A stretch of 64,000 bases of DNA from Pseudomaricurvus sp965656525 (GTDB taxonomy: Bacteria > Pseudomonadota > Gammaproteobacteria > Pseudomonadales > Cellvibrionaceae). A program made the translations under genes and the position numbers. Position 1 is the stretch's first letter. The number at the start of each line of letters is the position of its first letter. The DNA is taken from the NCBI GenBank assembly GCA_965656525.1, contig CBFHKY010000003.1, positions 107,009 to 171,008 of the forward strand. The letters are read 5' to 3'. Positions 17,072-25,651 of this stretch are shown piece by piece. The notes beneath the pieces are model-generated. The model saw only the letters and a program-made list of their open reading frames with translations, had not been told where the DNA came from and did not search any database.

Positions 17072-18358
17072 TTACACTCGCCAGCGAGGTTTTGCAAACA
17101 CAAATTGTGATGTGCTGATGGCGCGCTCTAAGAAACCACCCTCACAGTAACATAGATAGAATTCCCACATACGAATAAATCGCTGGTCAAAACCTAATGC
17201 CCTTACGGCCTCTATTCGATCGAAAAAACGCTCGCGCCAAATGCGTAACGTCTTAGCATAGTGCTGGCCAATGTCTTCAAATTCTTGCAACTGCATATCT
17301 GTCTTGCGTTTTAAACAATCCGTCACAACATGATTGCTGGGCAAACAGCCACCAGGGAAAATGTATTTTTGAATAAAATCCACCGATGCAACGGCTTGGT
17401 CATAGCGTTGATCTGCGATGGTAATTGCTTGAATGGCCATCAAACCATCTTCTGCCAACAAGCTGCTGCATTTTTCAAAATAATCGTCGAAAAAATCATG
17501 ACCAACCGCTTCGATCATTTCCACACTGACTAGCTTATCGTAGCATCCCTCCAAATCACGGTAGTCTTGCAACAGGATAGTGATTTTATCTTCAAGACCT
17601 TGTTGTCTCACTCGTTGATTGGCAAATTCGAATTGCTCTTTAGACAACGTGGTCGTGGTTACTTGGCAGCCGTAATGTGTAGCCGCATAGACTGCCAAAA
17701 ACCCCCAACCAGTGCCAATTTCTAGCAAGTGATCAGATTCTTTCAACTGCAATTTATCACACAAACGTTTTACCTTATGGACTGACGCTTGTTCTAGTGT
17801 GGCACTTTCATCATGAAAGATAGCAGATGAATACATCATGGTTGGATCAAGAAACAATTGAAAAAGATCATTACTCAGATCGTAGTGCGCGGCGATATTT
17901 TCCTTAGCCTGGCGTTTCGTATTACGCGTTTTTAAACGCCGAGCATTGAGCGACACGCTGTGAGCAAAACGGGTGTACCACGGACGATTCTTACCGACCA
18001 ACTGCACTACGTTCAGGTTCATCGCCATCAATTGAATAACTTTGGTGAGGTCAGATGAGCACCAATGGCCAGCCATATAAGATTCACCAGCACCTAGGCT
18101 TTCCCGAGCAAAGACATTGCGAAAAAACTGCACATCGTTCACATGAATATCAGCTTTCACTTGCTCGGTGTCTTTATCACCAAAACTGAAACATTGATTG
18201 TTGTATGTTAGCGTCAAATGGCCATAGCGTAATTGCCGTAAGATTTTTACGACAAATTGCATGGCCATGCGATCAATCCACGACACCTTATTGGCTGTAC
18301 CCGTGTTGAATTCTGTCTTTCTCTTTTCGATATCAGACGCTTTTGACAAACTTTCCAT
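17072..18358 (-). CDS. cfa: Cyclopropane-fatty-acyl-phospholipid synthase
   Basis: Cfa transfers a methylene group from S-adenosylmethionine to double bonds of membrane phospholipid acyl chains. Members of ECF11 regulons are thought to use related chemistry against singlet-oxygen damage. The 428 residues include an N-terminal lipid-binding part (about 40-150), the substrate segment AHYDLSNDLFQLFLDPTMMYSSA, here split across residues 165-187, and the SAM motif LLEIGTGWGFLAVYAA near 215. Then come VEMIEAVGHDFF and the C-terminal FYLCYCEGGFLERAI. It is co-directional with DUF1365 and the amine oxidase, the classic trio. Confidence 0.93.
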   Translation of the reverse strand: MESLSKASDIEKRKTEFNTGTANKVSWIDRMAMQFVVKILRQLRYGHLTLTYNNQCFSFGDKDTEQVKADIHVNDVQFFRNVFARESLGAGESYMAGHWCSSDLTKVIQLMAMNLNVVQLVGKNRPWYTRFAHSVSLNARRLKTRNTKRQAKENIAAHYDLSNDLFQLFLDPTMMYSSAIFHDESATLEQASVHKVKRLCDKLQLKESDHLLEIGTGWGFLAVYAATHYGCQVTTTTLSKEQFEFANQRVRQQGLEDKITILLQDYRDLEGCYDKLVSVEMIEAVGHDFFDDYFEKCSSLLAEDGLMAIQAITIADQRYDQAVASVDFIQKYIFPGGCLPSNHVVTDCLKRKTDMQLQEFEDIGQHYAKTLRIWRERFFDRIEAVRALGFDQRFIRMWEFYLCYCEGGFLERAISTSQFVFAKPRWRV

Positions 18359-18485
18359 GGCGTTACCTTGGTATTTAAATTTTATGATGACAATGTCTAA
18401 CGTAATGCTTATTTTAAAAATTTATTGGAAATCGCAGTCTTACTTGATTGATAAGTTCGACAATGAATTGATCAACCTTATGCCT

Positions 18486-19274
18486 TCATGTCTTCGTTTT
18501 TGGATGCGCAAAAACGGGGACTCGTTTAAACAGCAACTTTACAGCTTGCCAATATATGCCAGCGAATACTTTTGTCGTCATAGCTGGATAACGCCAAAGC
18601 ATGCCGTTTAAATTCTGCTTGCTCATAGGCTTTTGGGTGAGCTGTAACGTCGCATCAAATATTTTTTCAGAATGATCACTGTGTTCTTCCGACATTATTT
18701 TGGCATTCATTACACGGCTCCAATTTTCCATGTGAATATGGAGCCTTGCTTCTGGCTGAGTGTGTTGCCAGTGGTACACCATATCCATCGGATTAAACGG
18801 CGAAACGTGAAAATTCTTGTCAAACTGGGTACGAAACAACGTTGAGGCTGGATCACAGTCGATCACGTAATGATGTCGTTCACCCCAAGGGGTATTGGTG
18901 ACTTCCAGCAGTAACGCTTGCAGTTTTTGTTGCTCATCAAAACAGTAGTACACACTCAAGGGATTGATTAAAAAACCAAAGTAGCGTGCGTTAGTGAGCA
19001 AACAAATGGGGCCATTGATAGGCTTGTTGATTTTTTCATACACCAATTTCCGCACCGCACTTTCGAGGTCTGATTGACGACCATCAAAATAATCAGTGGG
19101 TTTAAATCGGGCTAATGCCCAACGGGATTTCGACCACCAGCGACTCAATGAGAACACACTGTCCAGCTCGTCTAGCCGTAAGTACAACATAAAGACACGA
19201 TAGCGAAAGGTGTGTGATCGGGGGGAAAACCGCCGATGACGAACCCAGCCTTCATACAGGCAGCTAGTTACCAT
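18486..19274 (-). CDS. DUF1365 protein
   Basis: A 262-residue protein of the DUF1365 family, always found beside the FAD amine oxidase-like protein and Cfa. Its biochemical role is unknown, but a role in lipid modification is inferred from that company. The conserved N-terminus is YEGWVRHRRFSPRSHTFRYR, followed by RYFGFLINPLSVYYCFD near 95 and NTPWGERHHYVI near 130. Its start overlaps the stop of the upstream amine oxidase gene by 7 bp, so translation is probably coupled. A 127-bp AT-rich spacer separates it from cfa. Confidence 0.9.
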   Translation of the reverse strand: MVTSCLYEGWVRHRRFSPRSHTFRYRVFMLYLRLDELDSVFSLSRWWSKSRWALARFKPTDYFDGRQSDLESAVRKLVYEKINKPINGPICLLTNARYFGFLINPLSVYYCFDEQQKLQALLLEVTNTPWGERHHYVIDCDPASTLFRTQFDKNFHVSPFNPMDMVYHWQHTQPEARLHIHMENWSRVMNAKIMSEEHSDHSEKIFDATLQLTQKPMSKQNLNGMLWRYPAMTTKVFAGIYWQAVKLLFKRVPVFAHPKTKT

Positions 19275-20542
19275 TTAGCACCTAACGCTTGTGCTGTACG
19301 CACGCCGCTCCAACAGCCATCTTCGTGAAAGCCATTGCGCCAGTAAGCACCACAAAACCATGTATTGTTAACACCACTGATTTCAGCCCAGCGCTGCTGC
19401 GCCGCAATTCCCGCGACTGTGAACTGTGGATGAGCGTAATGAAAAGTACCCAATATTTTATCTGGGTTTAGGCGCTCAGTGGCGTTTAACGTCACCACAA
19501 AAGTGTCGTTTGCATCGATACCTTGCAAGATATTCATGTTGTAGCTCAGGGAGGCCGATTCGTCACTGGCGCGCCCCAAACGATAATTCCAGCTGGCCCA
19601 AGCGCGTTCCCGAGTAGGCAAAATATCTTTGTCGGTATGCAAAACCACTTCATTCATCGCATAGGGAATAGCCCCTAAGATCTGCTGCTCTTGTTCGGTG
19701 GGAACTTCTAGTAACGCCAGCGCTTGATCGCTATGACAAGCAAAAATCACTTGATCAAAGGTTTCTGTATCGCCATTTTCAAACACCAGTTCTACAGCCG
19801 AGGTACTGTTCTCATCAGCCGACGTCTGAAAACGGCGCACGGTTTTAAGCTTAACGCCACAGCGAATTCGGTCTTTAAAACCAGCCGTAAGAGGTTGCAA
19901 GTAAGCTTTTGATCCGCCTTGAATAACCTTCCACTGTGGCCGATCCTTAATGGTTAACAAGCCGTGATGACTGAAAAATCGCACAAAAAATAACAGCGGG
20001 AACTCCATCATATCGGCGATCGATGCGGACCAGATAGCACTGCCCATAGGCACCAAAAACTTTTCTATAAATTCTGCGCCATAGCCCTTTTTATGAAGAT
20101 ACTCACCCAAGGTCATCGCCTCTGGCAGTGTGCCTGCGTCCAGTTCAGCTTGTGCCTCCCGGTTAAAGCGTAAAATATCTGTGAGCATTTTCCAGTGTTG
20201 GCGACTAACGATATTGCGACGCTGAGCAAAGAATCCGTTTAAATCACTGCCAGAATATTCTAGACCAGACTGGTCACAGCTCACGCTGAAACTCATTTCT
20301 GTATTTTGGGAAGCCACCCCCAAGCGATCCATCAACTTTATGAAATTGGGGTATGTGCGATCGTTAAAAACGATAAAGCCTGTATCAACCGCATACGACT
20401 TACCCTTCCAGTCAACATTTATGGTGGCAGTGTGACCGCCAATGGCATCATTTTGCTCAAACACCTGAATATCGTGAAGATCCTGTAATAAGTAGGCTGA
20501 GGTTAATCCTGAAATTCCAGATCCAATAATAGCAATCTTCAC
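19268..20542 (-). CDS. FAD-dependent amine oxidase-like protein
   Basis: A 424-residue flavoprotein with an N-terminal Rossmann dinucleotide motif (IAIIGSGISGLTSAYLL, residues 3-19) and the second FAD signature VFEQNDAIGGHT. The C-terminus WFCGAYWRNGFHEDG is typical of the COG2907 group. These proteins cluster with DUF1365 and Cfa under ECF11 sigma factors and are thought to oxidise membrane lipids or related substrates; the real substrate is unknown. It lies 12 bp downstream of the SDR gene. Confidence 0.9.
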   Translation of the reverse strand: MKIAIIGSGISGLTSAYLLQDLHDIQVFEQNDAIGGHTATINVDWKGKSYAVDTGFIVFNDRTYPNFIKLMDRLGVASQNTEMSFSVSCDQSGLEYSGSDLNGFFAQRRNIVSRQHWKMLTDILRFNREAQAELDAGTLPEAMTLGEYLHKKGYGAEFIEKFLVPMGSAIWSASIADMMEFPLLFFVRFFSHHGLLTIKDRPQWKVIQGGSKAYLQPLTAGFKDRIRCGVKLKTVRRFQTSADENSTSAVELVFENGDTETFDQVIFACHSDQALALLEVPTEQEQQILGAIPYAMNEVVLHTDKDILPTRERAWASWNYRLGRASDESASLSYNMNILQGIDANDTFVVTLNATERLNPDKILGTFHYAHPQFTVAGIAAQQRWAEISGVNNTWFCGAYWRNGFHEDGCWSGVRTAQALGAKW

Positions 20543-20554
20543 TGAGCGTTCCTT

Positions 20555-21340
20555 TCAATCATATTTGTGCGTCCAATAAGAGTTTTGATCACCTAAGCGC
20601 TTAATCCAGGTGCGAGGCAGATAGCGAGCCAATTTGAGCAGATAAAACAAACGCCTTGGAAACACGACTTGCAAAGGACGCTTACCTTTGGGGCGCATGA
20701 CTGCACCAATCAATCGTGCAGCGGCAGTTTCAGAGCTGATCAGAAAAGGCATCGGGAAGGGGTTTTTCTTTGTCAGTGGCGTATCAATGAAGCCTGGCTC
20801 TACAACCGTAACGTCCATGCCCGATGCTTGAACATCCATACGAAGGGCTTGCAGAAAATAGCTGACGGCTGCTTTAGAGGCACCATAGGCTTCTGCTTTT
20901 GGGAATGGGGCTTGAACCACCATAGAGCTTATGCCAATCACATGCGGATTAGCGCTACGCTGTAACAATTCAAACGCCACTGAAAAACTTTTTACCACAC
21001 CTAGGTAGTTCACTTGAGAAATACGTTCCATCATCGACCAGTCAGGTGTGCCAATATCTAAGTATTCACACGTGCCAGCATTTAAGATGACACGATCTAA
21101 GTGAGAAACCAGTTTAGGCAATTGCTCGCGAGCATGAACCAAGCTTTGCTCATCGGTTACATCCAGAGCCAATGCATGGACACGATTAAACTGACTGGCA
21201 AGTGTCGCTAACGCAGCTTCATTCCGCGCCGAAATCACCAACTCATGGCCGGCAGCAGCCAATTGTTCAGTGAGTGCCTTACCCAGGCCCGAAGTCGCAC
21301 CCGTCACCCAAATGATTTCCTTAGGTACAATCTTTGACAT
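20555..21340 (-). CDS. Short-chain dehydrogenase/reductase (ECF11 operon)
   Basis: A 261-residue NAD(P)-dependent SDR. It has the cofactor motif WVTGATSGLGKALTEQLA (residues 12-29), the NAG motif in ILNAGTCEYLDI, catalytic Ser in ISSMVVQAPF, and YGASKAAVSYF (YxxxK). The C-terminal extension with many basic residues (RRLFYLLKLARYLPRTWIK) could lie on the membrane surface. It is the second gene of the operon, 12 bp after the SnoaL-like gene. The substrate is unknown. Confidence 0.9.
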   Translation of the reverse strand: MSKIVPKEIIWVTGATSGLGKALTEQLAAAGHELVISARNEAALATLASQFNRVHALALDVTDEQSLVHAREQLPKLVSHLDRVILNAGTCEYLDIGTPDWSMMERISQVNYLGVVKSFSVAFELLQRSANPHVIGISSMVVQAPFPKAEAYGASKAAVSYFLQALRMDVQASGMDVTVVEPGFIDTPLTKKNPFPMPFLISSETAAARLIGAVMRPKGKRPLQVVFPRRLFYLLKLARYLPRTWIKRLGDQNSYWTHKYD

Positions 21341-21352
21341 ATTTTATCTGTC

Positions 21353-21811
21353 TCAGCGAGCAGCGAGACGGCGTTTTAGCCACCGTGTGACACCACCCAG
21401 CATAGGCAGGTGTTCATAGAGCATTTCGCCCATGTCGTAGATGTCTTCGTGATAGTAAATACGATCGGAAAACTGCAAATGACTGACGCCTCGCACGGTA
21501 ATCATTCCCGAACGCAACTTAGGGTGACGAAAATGCATGTGCCACTTGATGTAAGCGTCACTCATACCAATGTGTTGATCTAAGAATTCAAAACGCCCTT
21601 CTGTCAGTTCCGAGCACATCGCATTCATGTAAGCGTGTAAGGCATCAATGCCTCGTATTTCGTGAACAGGGTCTTTGAACAGCACATCCTTATCGTAGAT
21701 CCGGTGGATCTGATCCATCGGCATGTCCGAAAGGTCCGCATAAAAGGACTTCAATCGTTCAATCAACGCCGTAGTAGCGTCTACAGTAGTCTCTTTAGCA
21801 AGCGGCTGCAT
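21353..21811 (-). CDS. NTF2/SnoaL-like protein
   Basis: A 152-residue protein of the nuclear transport factor 2 / SnoaL fold, first gene of the ECF-linked operon. The helical start (ALIERLKSFYADLSDMPMDQ) and the core FKDPVHEIRGIDALHAYM and FEFLDQHI fit this fold. Such proteins either bind or isomerise small hydrophobic molecules or serve as accessory subunits; nothing here fixes the activity. An ECF11-like promoter lies about 70 bases upstream. Confidence 0.85.
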   Translation of the reverse strand: MQPLAKETTVDATTALIERLKSFYADLSDMPMDQIHRIYDKDVLFKDPVHEIRGIDALHAYMNAMCSELTEGRFEFLDQHIGMSDAYIKWHMHFRHPKLRSGMITVRGVSHLQFSDRIYYHEDIYDMGEMLYEHLPMLGGVTRWLKRRLAAR

Positions 21812-22188
21812 GGCTTACAAAACCTCATTTGAAGTCGATAGCGGTATGTTTACTACGACTAAGTTTATGTTACGTAGCATCCTTACGAGGGGCTAAATCA
21901 ATCAGATCACATCAAGACAATCCCTGTGACGCCTGATACCACATTAGGCGGGGGGAATAAGAGGCTTATGATGCTCTGTAAAGTAAAAGTGAACGATAAA
22001 TAGAGGATATCAGTAACAAATCTTGGTAAATAACCCACGTACGTTAGTGTGCCTATTCAACTTTCTGTGTAATCCTTGAAAACCTTTGCCAAACACCGTC
22101 AGTCTCAGTGAACCACTTTTGCAAGCTGACCGTAAAACAGTCTACTTTGATTCTTAAATGAACTTGATCACACGGTAATCAGACCAAC
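21812..22188. other. Divergent intergenic region of the ECF11 module
   Basis: The 377 bases separate the minus-strand operon from the sigma factor gene. They contain the ECF11-like promoter facing the operon (21884-21909). On the plus strand a TGATC (22165-22169) lies just before the sigma gene, but no CGTA follows at the right spacing, so I do not call autoregulation from there. No small gene is visible. Confidence 0.6.
21884..21909 (-). promoter_or_regulatory. ECF11-type promoter of the stress operon
   Basis: On the minus strand TGATC (21909-21905) is followed after 17 bases by CGTA (21887-21884). ECF11 sigma factors paired with ChrR use a TGATC -35 and a CGTA -10 at about this spacing. 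The site faces the SnoaL-SDR-amine oxidase-DUF1365-cfa operon and lies opposite the sigma factor gene that would read it. Confidence 0.7.
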
Positions 22189-22767
22189 ATGAATACGCAA
22201 ACTGCTGACAGAACGCCCAGCCAAAAGCACTGCGACGACCTCGTCGCTGTTGCCACGCATCGCGATCAGGAAGCTTTTGCTCGGCTGTTCGATCACTTTG
22301 CGCCGTTATTGCGCCGCTTTAATCTTGCCGCTTACCCCGGTGCGACATTGATGGCGGATGAACTGACACAAGAGGTGATGCTCAAGGTGTGGCGCAAAGC
22401 TCACACCTACAAGCCCGACAACGCCGCTGCCAGCACTTGGATATTCACTCTTGCACGTAATGCCCGAGTTGACTACCTGCGCAAAAATAGCCGTCATCAA
22501 TCTGACATTGATCCTGAGTTGGTTTGGAATGAATTGCCCGATGAAGACGCTGATCCGTTCATGCACGCGCAACAACGACGCAATCAAGAACAGATTCAAG
22601 GCGCTCTGAAAACACTGCCGGTAGAACAACATCAGGTACTGGTGAAAGTTTACATGGAAGGCAAAACACACTCAGAAGTAGCACAGGAATTGAAGCTACC
22701 GCTGGGAACAGTAAAATCGCGGGTTCGGTTAGCCCTTAACAAGCTCGCCGTCATCCTGAAAAGGTAA
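22189..22767 (+). CDS. rpoE: ECF sigma factor of the RpoE/ECF11 (singlet oxygen) type
   Basis: A 192-residue extracytoplasmic-function sigma factor. Region 2 spans about residues 30-95 (LMADELTQEVMLKVWRKAHT, STWIFTLARNARVDYLRK). Region 4 spans about 130-190, with the helix-turn-helix KTHSEVAQELKLPLGTVKSR. Directly followed by a ChrR-type zinc anti-sigma, it belongs to the group that answers singlet oxygen or blue light. Its likely target is the divergent operon, whose upstream region carries the matching promoter motif. Confidence 0.93.
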   Translation: MNTQTADRTPSQKHCDDLVAVATHRDQEAFARLFDHFAPLLRRFNLAAYPGATLMADELTQEVMLKVWRKAHTYKPDNAAASTWIFTLARNARVDYLRKNSRHQSDIDPELVWNELPDEDADPFMHAQQRRNQEQIQGALKTLPVEQHQVLVKVYMEGKTHSEVAQELKLPLGTVKSRVRLALNKLAVILKR

Positions 22768-22771
22768 CATT

Positions 22772-23503
22772 ATGATCACCAACCACCCTACTCCAGAAAT
22801 GCTATCAGATTACACGGCTGGCGCCCTGCGCCTCAGTCATGCTCTGTGCGTGGCAACACATCTGGATCATTGTCACAGCTGTCGCCAAGCGGTTTCCCGC
22901 TTAGAGGCTTTGGGTGCCCATTACTTTACCAGCAGCACAGATCGCGGTAACAACAGTGAAGCGCTCGATGCGATCAAGGCGTCACTGTTCAAGCAGCTGG
23001 CACAGACGGATGAGCAAGACAATAATGTCGGTATGACCGATGTACTGGCTATGAAACCCGACACACGACAGAAACCACTACAAAAGTCGACCAGCACAAA
23101 AACCAAGCTGTATCGTGTTCCCAGAAGCCTAGGTCAATTTATTGATACCGATTATGAGCACTTGGACTGGACACCGATATCCCCGTCCATCAAGTTGGCT
23201 GTACTCTGTCGCGACAAAGATGGCTCTCAAATTGCGCTAACAAGAGTTAAGGCTGGCGGAAAGATGCCGCACCACTCGCATACGGGTGACGAAATCACTG
23301 TGGTTCTTGAAGGGGCTTTCTCAGACGAACAAGGCTTGTACAAGAAAGGAGATATGGTGTGTCGTGGTGCCTCTCACAAGCACACCCCGTTGGTCACTAA
23401 CGATGCTGAGTGTATTTGTTTGGCGGTATTGGACTCCCCGATTCAATTCACAGGCTTCTTTACACGCCTGCTGAACCCTTTCGTTCGTCGTCATCACGGC
23501 TAA
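22772..23503 (+). CDS. chrR: ChrR-like zinc cupin anti-sigma factor
   Basis: ChrR holds the ECF sigma factor inactive until singlet oxygen or peroxides trigger release. The N-terminal anti-sigma domain (residues 1-80) has the HxxxCxxC zinc motif in THLDHCHSC near 28-37. The C-terminal cupin (about 125-235) carries the metal ligands in MPHHSHTGDEITVVLEG and GASHKHTPL. The gene starts 4 bp after the sigma gene, implying coupled translation and matched amounts. The 243-residue length fits the family. Confidence 0.92.
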   Translation: MITNHPTPEMLSDYTAGALRLSHALCVATHLDHCHSCRQAVSRLEALGAHYFTSSTDRGNNSEALDAIKASLFKQLAQTDEQDNNVGMTDVLAMKPDTRQKPLQKSTSTKTKLYRVPRSLGQFIDTDYEHLDWTPISPSIKLAVLCRDKDGSQIALTRVKAGGKMPHHSHTGDEITVVLEGAFSDEQGLYKKGDMVCRGASHKHTPLVTNDAECICLAVLDSPIQFTGFFTRLLNPFVRRHHG

Positions 23504-23509
23504 CGCCCT

Positions 23510-23538
23510 GTTTGCCCTGATCCTTGGTCAGGGCAAAC
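23510..23538 (+). terminator. Hairpin after chrR (no U-tract)
   Basis: A perfect 11-bp stem (GTTTGCCCTGA / TCAGGGCAAAC) with a 7-base loop lies seven bases after the chrR stop. No T-run follows, so it may act as a weak terminator or as a 3-prime stabiliser. Confidence 0.5.
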
Positions 23539-23599
23539 ACATGAGCAATCGTGTTAAAGTCGATCTCCAAATGATCATTGCTAAACACAAGAGCCTCTC

Positions 23600-23989
23600 A
23601 TGATTCTGCCCACCACTCGTACGACCGTACAAACCCGTTACTCTGACACCGATGCACTCGGACACTTTTCCAACAGTTCCTATGTGATCTTTCTGGAAGT
23701 CGGTCGCTTGGACTTTTTCAAAAAGGTGATGGATGGCTCGGATGTGCCTTTTACCATGGTGGTGGTCAATATCAATGTGGATATCATGCGTGAATGTGTC
23801 TATGGCGATCACATAGAAGTCACCACTCGCTGCACGCGCATTGGCACCAAAAGTATGGTGCTCACCAGTGAAATTTTAGCCAATGGCAATCTAGTATCCA
23901 AAGGGACAGTGACTTTAGTCGCTTTTGATGTAGTAACACGCCAATCCGTACCCTTACCATCTGATTGGCAACTGCCTAACGAAGATTAA
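23600..23989 (+). CDS. 4-hydroxybenzoyl-CoA-thioesterase-like acyl-CoA thioesterase
   Basis: A 129-residue single hotdog-fold thioesterase (4HBT/YbgC-type). The catalytic motif is in RYSDTDALGHFSNSSYVIFL near residues 14-33, where D and the following GH-xx-N fit the 4HBT active site. Such enzymes hydrolyse acyl-CoAs of varied chain length; the substrate cannot be told. It is convergent with the tesB gene 25 bp away. Confidence 0.88.
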   Translation: MILPTTRTTVQTRYSDTDALGHFSNSSYVIFLEVGRLDFFKKVMDGSDVPFTMVVVNINVDIMRECVYGDHIEVTTRCTRIGTKSMVLTSEILANGNLVSKGTVTLVAFDVVTRQSVPLPSDWQLPNED

Positions 23990-24014
23990 TGACGTAAGGC
24001 ACCCGATTTGTTAA

Positions 24015-24878
24015 TCAGGCGTCTTTCACTCGCATCAAACCTTCTTGCGTTGTCGCCGCCACCAACTCGCCAGCTTCCGTGTAAAGATAACCATGATTCA
24101 GGCCACGACCACTGGCACTGATGGGGCTGTGCATATCGTAATAGAGCCACTCGCACGTATTAACCGGCCTATAGAACCACAGGCTATGATCTAAACTGGC
24201 CGCGTGGACGTCGGGATTGAAAAAGGTGTAAGGGTGGGCGTGCAACCCCGTATTCAAAAACTGCAGATCCGATTGAAAAGCAATAATCAGCAGGTGATCC
24301 CGTTCGTTTGTGATCACCCCATTGGCCTTAAACCAAAAACTCTGTTGTGGTGCTTGTGCCGGTGGACTTTTGACCCCTGCACGAAAACGGCTAAGAATAT
24401 CCAGCGCGGTAAAGTTATCTGGGCGCAAGTAATTCAACTCTGGCATTTCTTTATTCAATCTCTGCCAGCTTTCATACTCGGTGATCATCTCGCTACGAGG
24501 CGTCATTTCAGGTGCCGGTTGCTGATGTTGTAAACCCTGCTCTGGCTTCTGGTAAGACACCATCATCATAAAAATCGGCTTATGCGCCTGTACCGCCGTT
24601 ACTTGACGCAAAGAAAAGCTGCCGCCGTCACGCAATACCGCCACCTCATACTCGATGGGAAGATCGGTTTTTCCTGGGCGTAAGAAATGGCAATGCAACG
24701 AATGGGGGAAACGATCGTCCGTTACGGTCTGCATGGTAGCATCCAGTGCCTGCGCGATAATTTGCCCACCAAACACCGCTCGACGCTTCCCCGGTAGATT
24801 GCGCCCAATAAAGTGATTTTCGTTTTCACTGGTATCCACATGCAGATAACCCAGCAGCTGATCAAGATTGAATTCCAT
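24015..24878 (-). CDS. tesB: Acyl-CoA thioesterase II (TesB)
   Basis: TesB hydrolyses medium- and long-chain acyl-CoA. The 287 residues hold two hotdog repeats (about 10-125 and 165-285). The N-terminal ENHFIGRNLPGKRRAVFGGQ and HSLHCHFLRPGKTDLPIEYE, and the C-terminal AASLDHSLWFYRP with YDMHSPISASGRGLNHGYLY, are hallmarks of the family. It is convergent with one thioesterase and divergent from another. Confidence 0.94.
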   Translation of the reverse strand: MEFNLDQLLGYLHVDTSENENHFIGRNLPGKRRAVFGGQIIAQALDATMQTVTDDRFPHSLHCHFLRPGKTDLPIEYEVAVLRDGGSFSLRQVTAVQAHKPIFMMMVSYQKPEQGLQHQQPAPEMTPRSEMITEYESWQRLNKEMPELNYLRPDNFTALDILSRFRAGVKSPPAQAPQQSFWFKANGVITNERDHLLIIAFQSDLQFLNTGLHAHPYTFFNPDVHAASLDHSLWFYRPVNTCEWLYYDMHSPISASGRGLNHGYLYTEAGELVAATTQEGLMRVKDA

Positions 24879-25036
24879 AATTTAAGAGCACACCTAAGCA
24901 CAAACCAAAATGAATACGGGCACTGGAAAACCTGATTTTGCCCGCCAATAATGATGGTATGGTACCAAAAGCTTAATGCGATCGGGTCGTCGTTGCCCAA
25001 ATACCTTAAGAACGCCACCGAAAAAGGAATACGCCA

Positions 25037-25417
25037 ATGAAATTTTACAGCCGCAAATGGATCATGCCGGAAGACCTAAACCCTAACGGTAGCCTCTTTG
25101 GTGGGCGTCTACTCAGTTGGATTGATGCCGAAGCGGCGATTTTTGCCATGTGCCAATTGGGGCAAGACAAACACCTAGTGACAAAATTTATTTCTGAAAT
25201 CAACTTTGTCAGCTCAGCCAGGCAAGGCGAAGTCATTGAAATGGGAGTAGAAATCAAACAAATTGGCCTAAGCTCTATCACGCTGCATTCCGTGGTACGC
25301 AACCTGATCACCAAACAGGTCATCATCAATATCGACGATATTGTCTTCGTCAATCTTGATGGCGACGGCAAACCTGAACCTCATGGTTATGACGCCTCTC
25401 AGCCCTCCGTGACCTGA
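25037..25417 (+). CDS. YciA/BACH-like hotdog acyl-CoA hydrolase
   Basis: A 126-residue hotdog protein of the acyl-CoA hydrolase (YciA, ACOT7) group, recognised from NPNGSLFGGRLLSWIDAEAA (residues 14-33) and the following VTKFISEINFVSSARQGEVI. The ATG at 25037 has AAAGGA upstream. It is the third different thioesterase within two kilobases. The C-terminal tail is short compared with YciA, and the oligomeric state and substrate are unknown. Confidence 0.88.
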   Translation: MKFYSRKWIMPEDLNPNGSLFGGRLLSWIDAEAAIFAMCQLGQDKHLVTKFISEINFVSSARQGEVIEMGVEIKQIGLSSITLHSVVRNLITKQVIINIDDIVFVNLDGDGKPEPHGYDASQPSVT

Positions 25418-25570
25418 GCCACCCCCCCAAAAAACACGTTCACCTAACAGCTGGCTGCGCACCTGCGTGCGCATTCTTAACGTATCGTTGTGGTAGACGA
25501 GTTCGCACCTCCCAACCCAGTTGCGTGCTTTTTGCATTGTCAGCGGCCTTTAAATAATACCCGTCAGGCC

Positions 25571-25636
25571 TTGAAATTCTCTTCAAAAAGATTAATGATA
25601 CTAATCAGTAGCCATTAATTCGGAGGATAACCTCCG
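25571..25636 (+). promoter_or_regulatory. Inverted repeats and a ribosome-site hairpin before the LuxE-like gene
   Basis: Three small symmetric elements precede the operon. They are TTGAA-N6-TTCAA (25571-25586), ATTAATG-N15-CATTAAT (25591-25619) and the hairpin CGGAGG-ATAA-CCTCCG (25621-25636), just before the ribosome site GGAG at 25641. The first two could be operator sequences. The last could affect access of ribosomes. None matches a motif I can name. Confidence 0.4.
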
Positions 25637-25651
25637 TACCGGAGACCCAAA

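Noticed and set aside
22165..22188. Autoregulatory ECF11 promoter directly before the sigma gene
   Set aside because: TGATC is present but the start codon follows within 20 bases and no CGTA lies at 16-18 bases.
25457..25472. GCGCAC-CTGC-GTGCGC hairpin after the YciA-like gene as a terminator
   Set aside because: A 6-bp stem with no T-run; too weak to call.
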